8,061 nt of DNA from Pseudomonadota bacterium. Its GTDB lineage: Bacteria > Pseudomonadota > Alphaproteobacteria > Rhizobiales > Hyphomicrobiaceae. Location of the stretch: the NCBI GenBank assembly GCA_003242645.1, contig QGVC01000158.1, positions 1-8,061 of the forward strand, written 5' to 3'. Positions 1 to 6,140 of the stretch are shown in pieces. The position numbers and the translations under genes were made by a program. Numbering within the stretch: position 1 is the first letter of the stretch; every line of letters starts with the position of its first letter. The notes below the pieces were generated by a model that was not told where the DNA came from, made no database searches, and worked only from the letters and a program-made list of their open reading frames with translations.

Positions 1-3000
1 TGGGGCGCGGGTGAAGATGCTTTTGTTGGGGGGCTGAGGACCTATGCGCACCGCAAGGGCAAGGCTTACTTCGGCTATGCCCAGATGACGCCAGACGTGG
101 CGAGCTATGCCGATTACTACCTCCGTCGTCTGATCGCCTCGCTCGAGAAGCCTTATGATCCAGACCACGGTGGGAAGAGCGCGCTCGCTCGGTTGACCCA
201 CCGGTTGGTCTCCTCCGCGAACGTCATTTCGGAGCGGGAATTGAAAAAGCTGCGCGAGGCGAGCCTCGATGATCAGGCGCTCGCGAAGCTGATCCTACAA
301 ATTGCGGATGATATCATCGCCAGCCCCGCCTTTGCGGATCAGAATCTCGATGTCAACGTCATCCGGGCACTGCTTTATCTTGAGCGGTGCGACCCGCGCA
401 TTGACCAGCGTGTGCGCCAATATCTGCAAGGCCGCCAGCTGAATGAGCTGTCGCAGGCGGCGGTGGCTGCGCTCGATCCCAACAATGGTGATGGCCGAGC
501 TTTCGAGATCATCGAGGCGCTCGGCAAGATCATGTGGACCGTCGACCGCGCCGCGTTGGTGTTCTGCATCGACCAGGTCGAGGACCTGCGCTTCTTCGAC
601 GACGCGGAAGAGCGGTTCCAGAAAGCGGTGCGCGACCTCATTCAGATCGCCAACCGGGTGCCGACCTCGATCATCCTCATCTCGTGCCTGGAGGACTTCT
701 ACGGCCAGGTCCGGGGCGTGCTCGCGCAGTCCTACATCGACCGCATCGAGAAGGCGGGGCCGATCGCGCTGCTGGAGACCCGGACGCCCGAGGAGGCGCG
801 GCTCATCATCGCCAAGCGGCTGGAGTATGAAGCCTCGCGTCGGGCGGGAGGACCGACTTTCCCTGATCCGGCTGCGTTTTTTGGCCCTCAGTTCTTCGAG
901 GAATTCGGCGGGCTTTCGACCCGGCGGCTGCTCGAGCACGCCCAGAACCGACTGCGGGCTCACCAGGCCAGTGAGGCCGATGACGAGCCCGAGGTGCGCG
1001 AGCCGAAGGCCGGGTTCATCTCCACACTCGCGGCGGCGCTCGGCTTTGCTCCGAGCAACGACGAGCCGCCACCTGAGCCAGCCGTGGAGCTCGACTATCG
1101 CGACCTCTGGCAGAGGTTCACGCAGGCCTCAGAGGCGGAGATTCCGTCGAACGATCAGGAGTTGATGGATGTCCTGGTTGCCGCGCTGGGGCTCGCGCGC
1201 GAGGAGTGGAGCGATACGATCCAGCTCCGGATCGAGCGCCTGGAGGTAGCCGACGACGTTCCAGCCATCGATCTCTCGGTGACTCACGGTGGCCTGAATG
1301 GCAGCGGGCTGACATTCGATTCACGCGTTTTTCTCTGTAACCGGCCCACCCAGGGCGGCGGCCTCAAGCGCCAGCTCGACAAGGTCTTGAGCAACATGGG
1401 CGGGCGCGCCTCATTCATGCTGCGGGCCAGCGATTTTCCGCCCAATCGAAAGAACCAGACTGCTCAGGCGTTCCGGAAATTCCGGGAGAGCGGCGGTCGC
1501 TCGCTGCTTGTTCCGATTCCCGATTGGGAGCGCATGTTGATGGTGCGCGAGTTCCACGCGCACCACCGCTACGATCCCGGTTTCGCGCGCTGGTTTGCCC
1601 AGGCGAAGCTGCTGTCGGGTATGATCCCGATTGTGCAGCTCTTGCGGCTCGATCTTCTCGGCCAATCCGCCGGAATGCTGCCGTCGACCACCTCAGTTGT
1701 GCGTCCGGCAAGCGCGCCTCTTCCCGAGCCGCAGCCCGCCAGCAATGGCTCCTTGCGCGAGAGGCTGGCGAAGCTCGATGAGGAGAGCACTCAAAAGAGC
1801 CAGCCGGCGTCCCAGAAGCCATCTGCGCCACCTATTCCGCCTGTCACAGAGAAGCCGCCTCGGTGGAGCTGGGCCGACTGGATCGGTTGGGGCTCATCGT
1901 CCAGAAGCGAGCCGCTGCCAGCCAACGATGACGTGCTGCCGTTGTCGGTCATCCTCGACGAGAATCCCAGGGACGGAAAGAGCATTTACGCCGGGCGCGA
2001 GATCGGCAGCGGCAAGCCGGTAACTCTCAATCGCGATGTGCTCAAGCGGCATGCCGCGGTGCTCGGCGGTTCCGGCTCGGGCAAGACGACCCTGGCGCTC
2101 AGTCTCATCGAGCAGCTCCTGCTGAGCGGAATTCCCGCGGTGCTGCTCGACCGAAAGGGCGATCTCTGCAGCTACGCCAATCCGGATGTGTGGCGCGATA
2201 CACCGGACGAGGTTTATGAGCGCCGTGAGCAGCGCAGGAAGCTCGCCGAGTCGATCGATGTGGCGGTCTACACGCCCGGGCGCGCCTCTGGCAGGCCGAT
2301 TTCCATTACCCTTCTGCCGAACGGCATCAGCGAGCTGCCGGAGCATGAGCAGCAGCTTCTGGCAAACCTGTCCGCGGCCGCGCTTGGCGACATGCTGCAC
2401 CTGAAGAATTCGGCCACGCACCAGAAGCAGTCGGGCACGCTGTCCGTTGCACTAAAGATCCTCGGCAGCCGTTCTCGTACAGAGGTCACGCTCAATGACC
2501 TCATCTATCTCCTTGAGGATGAGGACCCGGAGCTGACCGATCTGACACAGCGCATGGACCCGTCAGGAAAGCTCCGGCGCGATCTGGTGGCCCAGCTCGA
2601 CAGTCTCCGGCACCGTAACTCGGCTCTGTTCGAAGGCGGCGGCGAGAGCCTGCGCATGGAGGCTTTGCTTGGCATCGGTCCCTACGCGCGGCCGGGGCGT
2701 ACGCGCCTCTCGATCATCTACACCGGCTTCCTGGGCGACAACGAGAACATCCTGTTCTGGGTAGCCCAGTTCCTGTCGGAGGCGCTTCGCTTCTGCCAGC
2801 GCAACCCGAACGACGAGCTGCAGGCCGTCGTGATGTTCGACGAGGCCGACCTTTACATCCCGGCGAATTCCAAGCCTGCGACTGCCGAGCCGCTTCAAAG
2901 CCTGCTGAAACGTGCCCGCTCCGCAGGGCTCGGATTGATGCTCGCTACGCAGTCGCCGGGCGATCTGGACTACAAGAGCCGCGACCAGATCACCTCCTGG

Positions 3001-3264
3001 TTCATCGGCCGCGTCCGCGAGGACACGGCGTTGCGCAAATTGAAGGCAGCGTTCCAGAGCGAAAGCGGCCTCGATCCGGCTGCGGTCCTGCCGGGGCAGA
3101 CCGTCGGCGAGTTCCATCTCGTGCAGGAAGGTGTTGTGCGCGCACTCAAGGCGCAGCGATCCCTGATCAGCGCCGAGCAGGTGCCCTTCGACCGTATCGA
3201 GCAACTGGCCTACGAGACCAAGAACCAGGACGAGCGGCAGCTTCCACTTTTTGAGATGAGATAG
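1..3264 (+). CDS. Two-motor ATP-binding protein: N-terminal AAA/STAND-like ATPase fused to HerA/VirD4-type translocase (5' end missing)
   Basis: The frame is open from the first base, so the ATG at 85 is probably internal and the gene starts upstream; 1087 residues are visible (numbered here from base 1). The first ATPase lacks its Walker A (off-window). It has a Walker B strand at residues 184-192 ending in D191-Q192, a sensor-1-like strand IILISC (224-229), and a following R-T-P-E-E helix (261-274). Residues about 443-553 form a conserved-looking alpha/beta segment I cannot assign. A Pro/Ser-rich linker runs about 561-645. The C-terminal motor is complete: Walker A GGSGSGKTT (K695), LLDRKGDL (D717), Walker B MFDEAD (D947-E948), ATQSPGDL (982-989) and a possible arginine finger in FIGRVRED (R1004/R1006). 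These are features of HerA, VirD4 and TraG motors that move DNA in an ATP-dependent way. No membrane segment is visible, so it is probably cytoplasmic. The exact role is unknown; defence or conjugation-related DNA handling is inference. It ends at a TAG followed by a 400-base gap, so it looks like the last gene of its unit. Confidence 0.88.
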   Translation, partial: WGAGEDAFVGGLRTYAHRKGKAYFGYAQMTPDVASYADYYLRRLIASLEKPYDPDHGGKSALARLTHRLVSSANVISERELKKLREASLDDQALAKLILQIADDIIASPAFADQNLDVNVIRALLYLERCDPRIDQRVRQYLQGRQLNELSQAAVAALDPNNGDGRAFEIIEALGKIMWTVDRAALVFCIDQVEDLRFFDDAEERFQKAVRDLIQIANRVPTSIILISCLEDFYGQVRGVLAQSYIDRIEKAGPIALLETRTPEEARLIIAKRLEYEASRRAGGPTFPDPAAFFGPQFFEEFGGLSTRRLLEHAQNRLRAHQASEADDEPEVREPKAGFISTLAAALGFAPSNDEPPPEPAVELDYRDLWQRFTQASEAEIPSNDQELMDVLVAALGLAREEWSDTIQLRIERLEVADDVPAIDLSVTHGGLNGSGLTFDSRVFLCNRPTQGGGLKRQLDKVLSNMGGRASFMLRASDFPPNRKNQTAQAFRKFRESGGRSLLVPIPDWERMLMVREFHAHHRYDPGFARWFAQAKLLSGMIPIVQLLRLDLLGQSAGMLPSTTSVVRPASAPLPEPQPASNGSLRERLAKLDEESTQKSQPASQKPSAPPIPPVTEKPPRWSWADWIGWGSSSRSEPLPANDDVLPLSVILDENPRDGKSIYAGREIGSGKPVTLNRDVLKRHAAVLGGSGSGKTTLALSLIEQLLLSGIPAVLLDRKGDLCSYANPDVWRDTPDEVYERREQRRKLAESIDVAVYTPGRASGRPISITLLPNGISELPEHEQQLLANLSAAALGDMLHLKNSATHQKQSGTLSVALKILGSRSRTEVTLNDLIYLLEDEDPELTDLTQRMDPSGKLRRDLVAQLDSLRHRNSALFEGGGESLRMEALLGIGPYARPGRTRLSIIYTGFLGDNENILFWVAQFLSEALRFCQRNPNDELQAVVMFDEADLYIPANSKPATAEPLQSLLKRARSAGLGLMLATQSPGDLDYKSRDQITSWFIGRVREDTALRKLKAAFQSESGLDPAAVLPGQTVGEFHLVQEGVVRALKAQRSLISAEQVPFDRIEQLAYETKNQDERQLPLFEMR

Positions 3265-3414
3265 CTCGCGATCCAACTCCGGCTGGCTGGACTTAGGCTC
3301 GGATTGGGTAGAACTGTCGCAAATCGGTCACAACTGGCGTGATTCGACTCTTCGGTCTACGGAGGAATTTGGTTGGCCGTTGTATCGGGTTGTAATGAAC
3401 CACTTGCACACGTT

Positions 3415-3443
3415 TTGTTAAGCTTGTGAAGTCAAACTAAATC
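3415..3443 (+). promoter_or_regulatory. Possible weak sigma-70-type promoter
   Basis: TTGTTA (3415-3420) and TAAATC (3438-3443) are 17 bases apart inside the AT-richer gap. The match to TTGACA/TATAAT is only partial (4/6 and 3/6). Such a match occurs often by chance, so this is a candidate only. It could drive the small frame at 3664, which would give a leader of more than 200 bases. Confidence 0.15.
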
Positions 3444-3474
3444 TCGGAATTCTCCCGCGCAGATTGCAGGCGTC

Positions 3475-3489
3475 GCAAGTGATGCTTGC
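3475..3489. repeat. Small inverted repeat (5-base stem, 5-base loop)
   Basis: GCAAG (3475-3479) and CTTGC (3485-3489) are perfect complements around TGATG. The stem is too short to be a terminator and has no following T-run. It lies 25 bases before another palindrome built on the same TTGC/GCAA words, so the two may be related operator half-sites. Confidence 0.3.
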
Positions 3490-3514
3490 CGAACCGCAAA
3501 GACCAGCGGCGATT

Positions 3515-3527
3515 CTGCAATTTGCAG
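3515..3527. promoter_or_regulatory. Perfect palindrome CTGCAA-T-TTGCAG, possible operator
   Basis: CTGCAATTTGCAG reads the same on both strands except for its central base, giving two 6-base arms. Short dyads like this in an otherwise non-coding gap are typical of dimeric regulator binding sites. No regulator gene is visible in the window, so the protein that might bind is unknown. It lies about 135 bases upstream of the ATG at 3664. Confidence 0.3.
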
Positions 3528-3663
3528 GTGCATTATTCCAAATTTGATTGTATCCTAAGTGCGTGTCCGGCACCGTGGGGGCTGGTGCGCGCGACACAGG
3601 TCAAGTCAGTACGCTCGAGCGTGGGGGCCATCGAGCGGAGTTGGTTTGTTGCGGGGTAGTATC

Positions 3664-3756
3664 ATGACGGCTAAGCCGTTACTTGTGATGTTGCTTGCCA
3701 CGATTCTGGGGCCTGCGATCGGCGTTGGTCTGTTCTTCCTCATCCAGACATTCTAA
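3664..3756 (+). CDS. Small single-span membrane peptide (30 residues), unknown function
   Basis: An ATG at 3664 opens a 30-codon frame ending in TAA. It sits 7 bases after a G-rich ribosome site, GGGG at 3653-3656. After a polar start (MTAK), residues about 6-27 are almost entirely hydrophobic with a glycine-containing core (LGPAIGVG), and the tail is short (QTF). This fits one transmembrane helix. The same frame can be extended to a GTG at 3559, but the added residues are rich in Arg, Gly and Trp and have no ribosome site, so the short form is preferred. It is not a recognised family. It may be a stand-alone membrane micropeptide; a chance frame cannot be excluded at this length. The next gene, moeA, lies 153 bases downstream. 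Confidence 0.5.
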   Translation: MTAKPLLVMLLATILGPAIGVGLFFLIQTF

Positions 3757-3868
3757 AAGCGGCGCGGTTTGATTTCGTACGGTATGCGGCGAAGCACGGC
3801 CTGCCGAATTGTCGCCCGACGCTTCTCGTCGAGATCGTCCCGTCCTAGTCTATGAGGTCGTTGGGCCA

Positions 3869-3887
3869 TGGAAGGATGAGCCTTCCA
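3869..3887 (+). other. Hairpin in the moeA leader (7-base stem, 5-base loop)
   Basis: TGGAAGG (3869-3875) and CCTTCCA (3881-3887) pair perfectly around ATGAG. The stem ends 22 bases before the moeA ATG. It has no T-run, so it is not an intrinsic terminator. It could affect ribosome access, since the moeA ribosome site is itself weak. It is far too small to be the molybdenum cofactor riboswitch, which is a large multi-stem RNA. Confidence 0.3.
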
Positions 3888-3909
3888 GACCGCGGGACGC
3901 GTCGTTCTC

Positions 3910-5199
3910 ATGTCCGGCAAACTCATCGACGATTGCTTCAGGCCCGCGCAAGAGCGCATGCTTCATAGCGAGGCCATCGCGCTGCTCCGCGACCGCGTGT
4001 CTCCCATTGCATCGGTCGAGCGGGTGCCGCTGGCAAAAGCTCTCGGCCGCATCATAGCGACGACTGTTTCTGCGCCCCGCCCTGTTCCCGCTCACACGAA
4101 CTCGGCTGTCGACGGCTTTGCGTTTGCCTACGCAAGCTACGACCGGTCGAACGGCGCCGTACTGGAGATTTCGGCGCGGGCCGCGGCTGGCCATGCCGTC
4201 ACGGAGCCGCCGCCGGCCGGAACGGCCGTTCGGATTTTCACCGGCGCCGCGATGCCGCCCGGTTTCGACACTGTCGCCATGCAAGAGGATTGCGAGTTGG
4301 TCGAAGCCACGGCCGGCCAACGGGCGAAGGTTCGCATCCCCGGCGGCCTGAAGCAAGGTGCCAACGTTCGCCAAGCGGGCGAGGACGTGCGGGCAGGGGA
4401 CGTGCTGTTTTCACCCGGCCACGTGCTACGGCCGCAAGACCTTGCCGCGCTTGCCTCCATTGGTCTCAATGAGGTCGATTGCTTCGCGCGCCTACGTCTT
4501 GCCGTTGTTTCGACGGGTGACGAGCTGATCCGCCCTGGCTCTGCCGAGCTGATCCCCGGACAAGTTTATGATGCGAATGCGCCGATGCTGGCCGGGCTTG
4601 CCGCGCTTGCGGGGTGCGAGGCCGACGACCTGGGCATCTGGCCGGATGATGCTAATGAAGTGAGGACGCGCCTCGCGCGTGCAGCCGAAGCGTACGACGT
4701 CGTCCTGACGTCCGGAGGCGCTAGCCTCGGCGAGGAGGATCATATGAGCGCGGCGCTTGCAGCGCTCGGCTCGCGCCATTTCTGGCAGCTCGCCATCAAG
4801 CCGGGGCGCCCCATGATGTTCGGCCAAATTGGGCGCAGCATTGTCGTTGGCCTGCCCGGCAATCCAGTTGCCGTGTTCGTCTGCTTTCTGATGTACGTAT
4901 GGCCGCTGCTCCGCAGGCTGTCTGGCGCTCCGTGGCCGGAGCCGCGGCGGTGGCCGATGAAGGCGGCCTTCGAGTTCCCCAACCGCAAAGTGGGCCGGCG
5001 CGAATTCTGGCGCGGGATGCTGGTTCAGACCCCGGAAGGCCTCGCGGTCGACAAGTTCCCGCGCGATGGCTCAGGCCTTATTACGGGGCTTAGGGTTGCC
5101 GATGGCCTGATCGACATCCCGGAGGAGGTGAAGGAGGTAAGGCGCGGCGATATCGTCGCTTTTTTGCCCTTCTCCGAGTTTGGAATTGCCAGTGTGTAA
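3910..5199 (+). CDS. moeA: Molybdopterin molybdotransferase MoeA
   Basis: MoeA inserts molybdate into adenylylated molybdopterin to form the molybdenum cofactor, in the cytoplasm, as a dimer. The 429-residue length suits the family (E. coli about 411). Motifs appear in the family order: NSAVDGF (D68), FTGAAMP (T111), QAGED (D159), STGDEL (E205), IWPDD (D246), SGGASLGEEDH (268-278, D277), KPGRPMMFG (297-305) and GLPGNPVA (314-321). D68, T111, D159, E205, D246 and D277 sit where E. coli MoeA has D59, T100, D142, E188, D228 and D259, so the enzyme looks active. The final 90 or so residues form the usual C-terminal beta-barrel domain. The start at 3910 keeps the MSGK...DDCF leader seen in alphaproteobacterial MoeA; the ribosome site is weak (CGGGA, 12 bases away). 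M17 (3958) is a less likely alternative. No moaC or lexA, common neighbours in Rhizobiales, lies beside it, so it may be a second copy. Confidence 0.95.
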   Translation: MSGKLIDDCFRPAQERMLHSEAIALLRDRVSPIASVERVPLAKALGRIIATTVSAPRPVPAHTNSAVDGFAFAYASYDRSNGAVLEISARAAAGHAVTEPPPAGTAVRIFTGAAMPPGFDTVAMQEDCELVEATAGQRAKVRIPGGLKQGANVRQAGEDVRAGDVLFSPGHVLRPQDLAALASIGLNEVDCFARLRLAVVSTGDELIRPGSAELIPGQVYDANAPMLAGLAALAGCEADDLGIWPDDANEVRTRLARAAEAYDVVLTSGGASLGEEDHMSAALAALGSRHFWQLAIKPGRPMMFGQIGRSIVVGLPGNPVAVFVCFLMYVWPLLRRLSGAPWPEPRRWPMKAAFEFPNRKVGRREFWRGMLVQTPEGLAVDKFPRDGSGLITGLRVADGLIDIPEEVKEVRRGDIVAFLPFSEFGIASV

Positions 5200-5350
5200 T
5201 GGCAAGCGGATGACGACTCTGCGGCTTTCGTATGAGCAATAGCGATCGTGATCCACAGTCGCGCGACCGCTCATCAATCATTAACCGCGTTCCCGCTTTA
5301 ATTGTGCTCAATGACCCTGTCGACGGCGGCACCTGCCCTCGGTGCGTGCC

Positions 5351-5358
5351 AGAGAGGA
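5351..5358 (+). promoter_or_regulatory. Ribosome binding site that fixes the 5365 start
   Basis: AGAGAGGA ends 6 bases before the ATG at 5365. The upstream in-frame alternatives, TTG at 5302 and ATG at 5311, have no purine-rich site in front, so the shorter protein is preferred. Confidence 0.6.
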
Positions 5359-5364
5359 TTGCAC

Positions 5365-5982
5365 ATGTCCCGTCAAGTTGCTCCTCAACCCGGCCTCGTC
5401 AAACGTGAAGAAAAGCACGTCAGAATAAGGAGCTTCTTGCTCCAGTACCTCGATAGAATGGGTGAATTCGCTCATGAGAGCCCGACGGCAGCCAGGTGTC
5501 TTCTCATTGCTCGATCCGCCGATAGCCCGGTTGCCAGAACGGTTTTGACATTCGGTGTCAGTGGCCGCCTGAGAAATTTTTCCGTACGCGCCATATTCGC
5601 GTTCCTGGGCACCGCGGAGACCGTGCAACTCGCCGAAGCCTGTCGGGCTTCGGGTTGGTCGCTCCAAGTCCATTGGGCGCGGGACATTCGTCTGCTCGAG
5701 GCCCACGAGCAACTCGTTCTTGGGTCATCGACGAGCTGGATCGGCGACAGCATGCGCCGAGATCCGCTGAACCACGATGCGTGCGAGCTCTACGCACCCG
5801 ACCATCCCGAGATCGCGCAGCGTGCCAGCTTGTTCTTCGAGCGCCTCTGGCAGGCAACCGAGCCTGTGCTCGAGCGATCGGCCCCTGCGATGGCGGAAGA
5901 GGTTGGGCCTCAGCTCATTCCCCCGGTCGGGTTGATCTCGCCAAAATCCGGCCCCAAGCTCGGTCCACGCACATCTGCTTGA
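5365..5982 (+). CDS. Conserved-type hypothetical protein, probable degenerate phospholipase D-like fold
   Basis: The 205-residue protein has no signal peptide or membrane segment and is probably cytoplasmic. The C-terminal half (about residues 74-168) has a PLD-like order: a strand/helix segment, a strand LQVHW (100-104), then HEQLVLGSS (114-122), a short strand with WIGDSMRR (125-132), N136 and E141, and a helix ending FFERLW (157-162). In active PLD enzymes the HxK motif precedes a glycine/serine/asparagine motif; here the lysine is glutamine (H114-E-Q116), so catalysis by this half-site looks lost. The last 35 residues are Pro-rich and probably disordered. The frame extends upstream to TTG 5302 and ATG 5311, but ATG 5365 has the good ribosome site. 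It is 165 bases after moeA and 158 before the macroglobulin gene, so it is probably transcribed on its own. Function is unknown; the fold assignment rests on pattern only. Confidence 0.8.
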   Translation: MSRQVAPQPGLVKREEKHVRIRSFLLQYLDRMGEFAHESPTAARCLLIARSADSPVARTVLTFGVSGRLRNFSVRAIFAFLGTAETVQLAEACRASGWSLQVHWARDIRLLEAHEQLVLGSSTSWIGDSMRRDPLNHDACELYAPDHPEIAQRASLFFERLWQATEPVLERSAPAMAEEVGPQLIPPVGLISPKSGPKLGPRTSA

Positions 5983-6003
5983 GTCCAGTCCAACGGGCGG
6001 CAA

Positions 6004-6021
6004 CCGGCGCAAGTTGGCCGG
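6004..6021. other. Small G+C hairpin after the PLD-like gene
   Basis: CCGGC (6004-6008) and GCCGG (6017-6021) pair across an 8-base loop, 21 bases past the TGA at 5982. There is no T-run, so this would be at best a weak transcription-end or RNA-stabilising element for the preceding gene. Confidence 0.2.
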
Positions 6022-6140
6022 ACCATGGGATGTCTCGCACGAAGGCCCCTTGTTCGGTCAGGGCAACTTGAGCGAGTGTAAGATCAGGCCCCTAGTGCCG
6101 GAAAGCTTGGCCTGGGCGGATTGCTCGCGAGGGATGTGCC

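Larger units (their letters stand above)
3265..3663. other. Intergenic region of lower G+C with small palindromes
   Basis: About 400 bases separate the ATPase gene from the next supported frame. A hand count over 3301-3540 gives 119 G or C in 240 bases, about 50%, against about 65% in a sampled 60-base stretch of the upstream gene. I found no convincing long reading frame on either strand, no tRNA-like cloverleaf and no strong stem followed by a T-run after the TAG at 3264. It holds the palindrome at 3515-3527, the hairpin at 3475-3489 and several TTGCA/TGCAA words (3404, 3464, 3516, 3522). It is best read as a regulatory or boundary region. Confidence 0.6.

Noticed and set aside
2563..3276. 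Long open frame on the minus strand inside the ATPase gene
   Set aside because: It lies opposite the Walker B and ATQ motifs of the HerA domain. Its product has no recognisable features; high G+C opens such antisense frames.
3265..3330. Intrinsic terminator after the ATPase gene
   Set aside because: No stable stem with a following T-run could be found; termination may be Rho-dependent or further on.
3395..3421. Eight-codon frame MNHLHTFC in the gap, possible leader peptide
   Set aside because: There is no clear ribosome site, no attenuator pair after it and no biosynthetic gene close behind, so chance is the simpler reading.
3559..3663. GTG-started extension of the 30-residue peptide to 65 residues
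   Set aside because: The added part is Arg/Gly/Trp-rich with no ribosome site. The internal ATG at 3664 directly precedes the hydrophobic helix and has a G-rich site.
5302..5364. N-terminal extension of the PLD-like protein from TTG 5302 or ATG 5311
   Set aside because: Neither start has a ribosome site, while ATG 5365 has AGAGAGGA at good spacing.
6085..6114. CAGGCC/GGCCTG inverted repeat before the macroglobulin gene
   Set aside because: Six-base arms across an 18-base loop in G+C-rich DNA are expected by chance; no promoter or regulator site could be tied to it.
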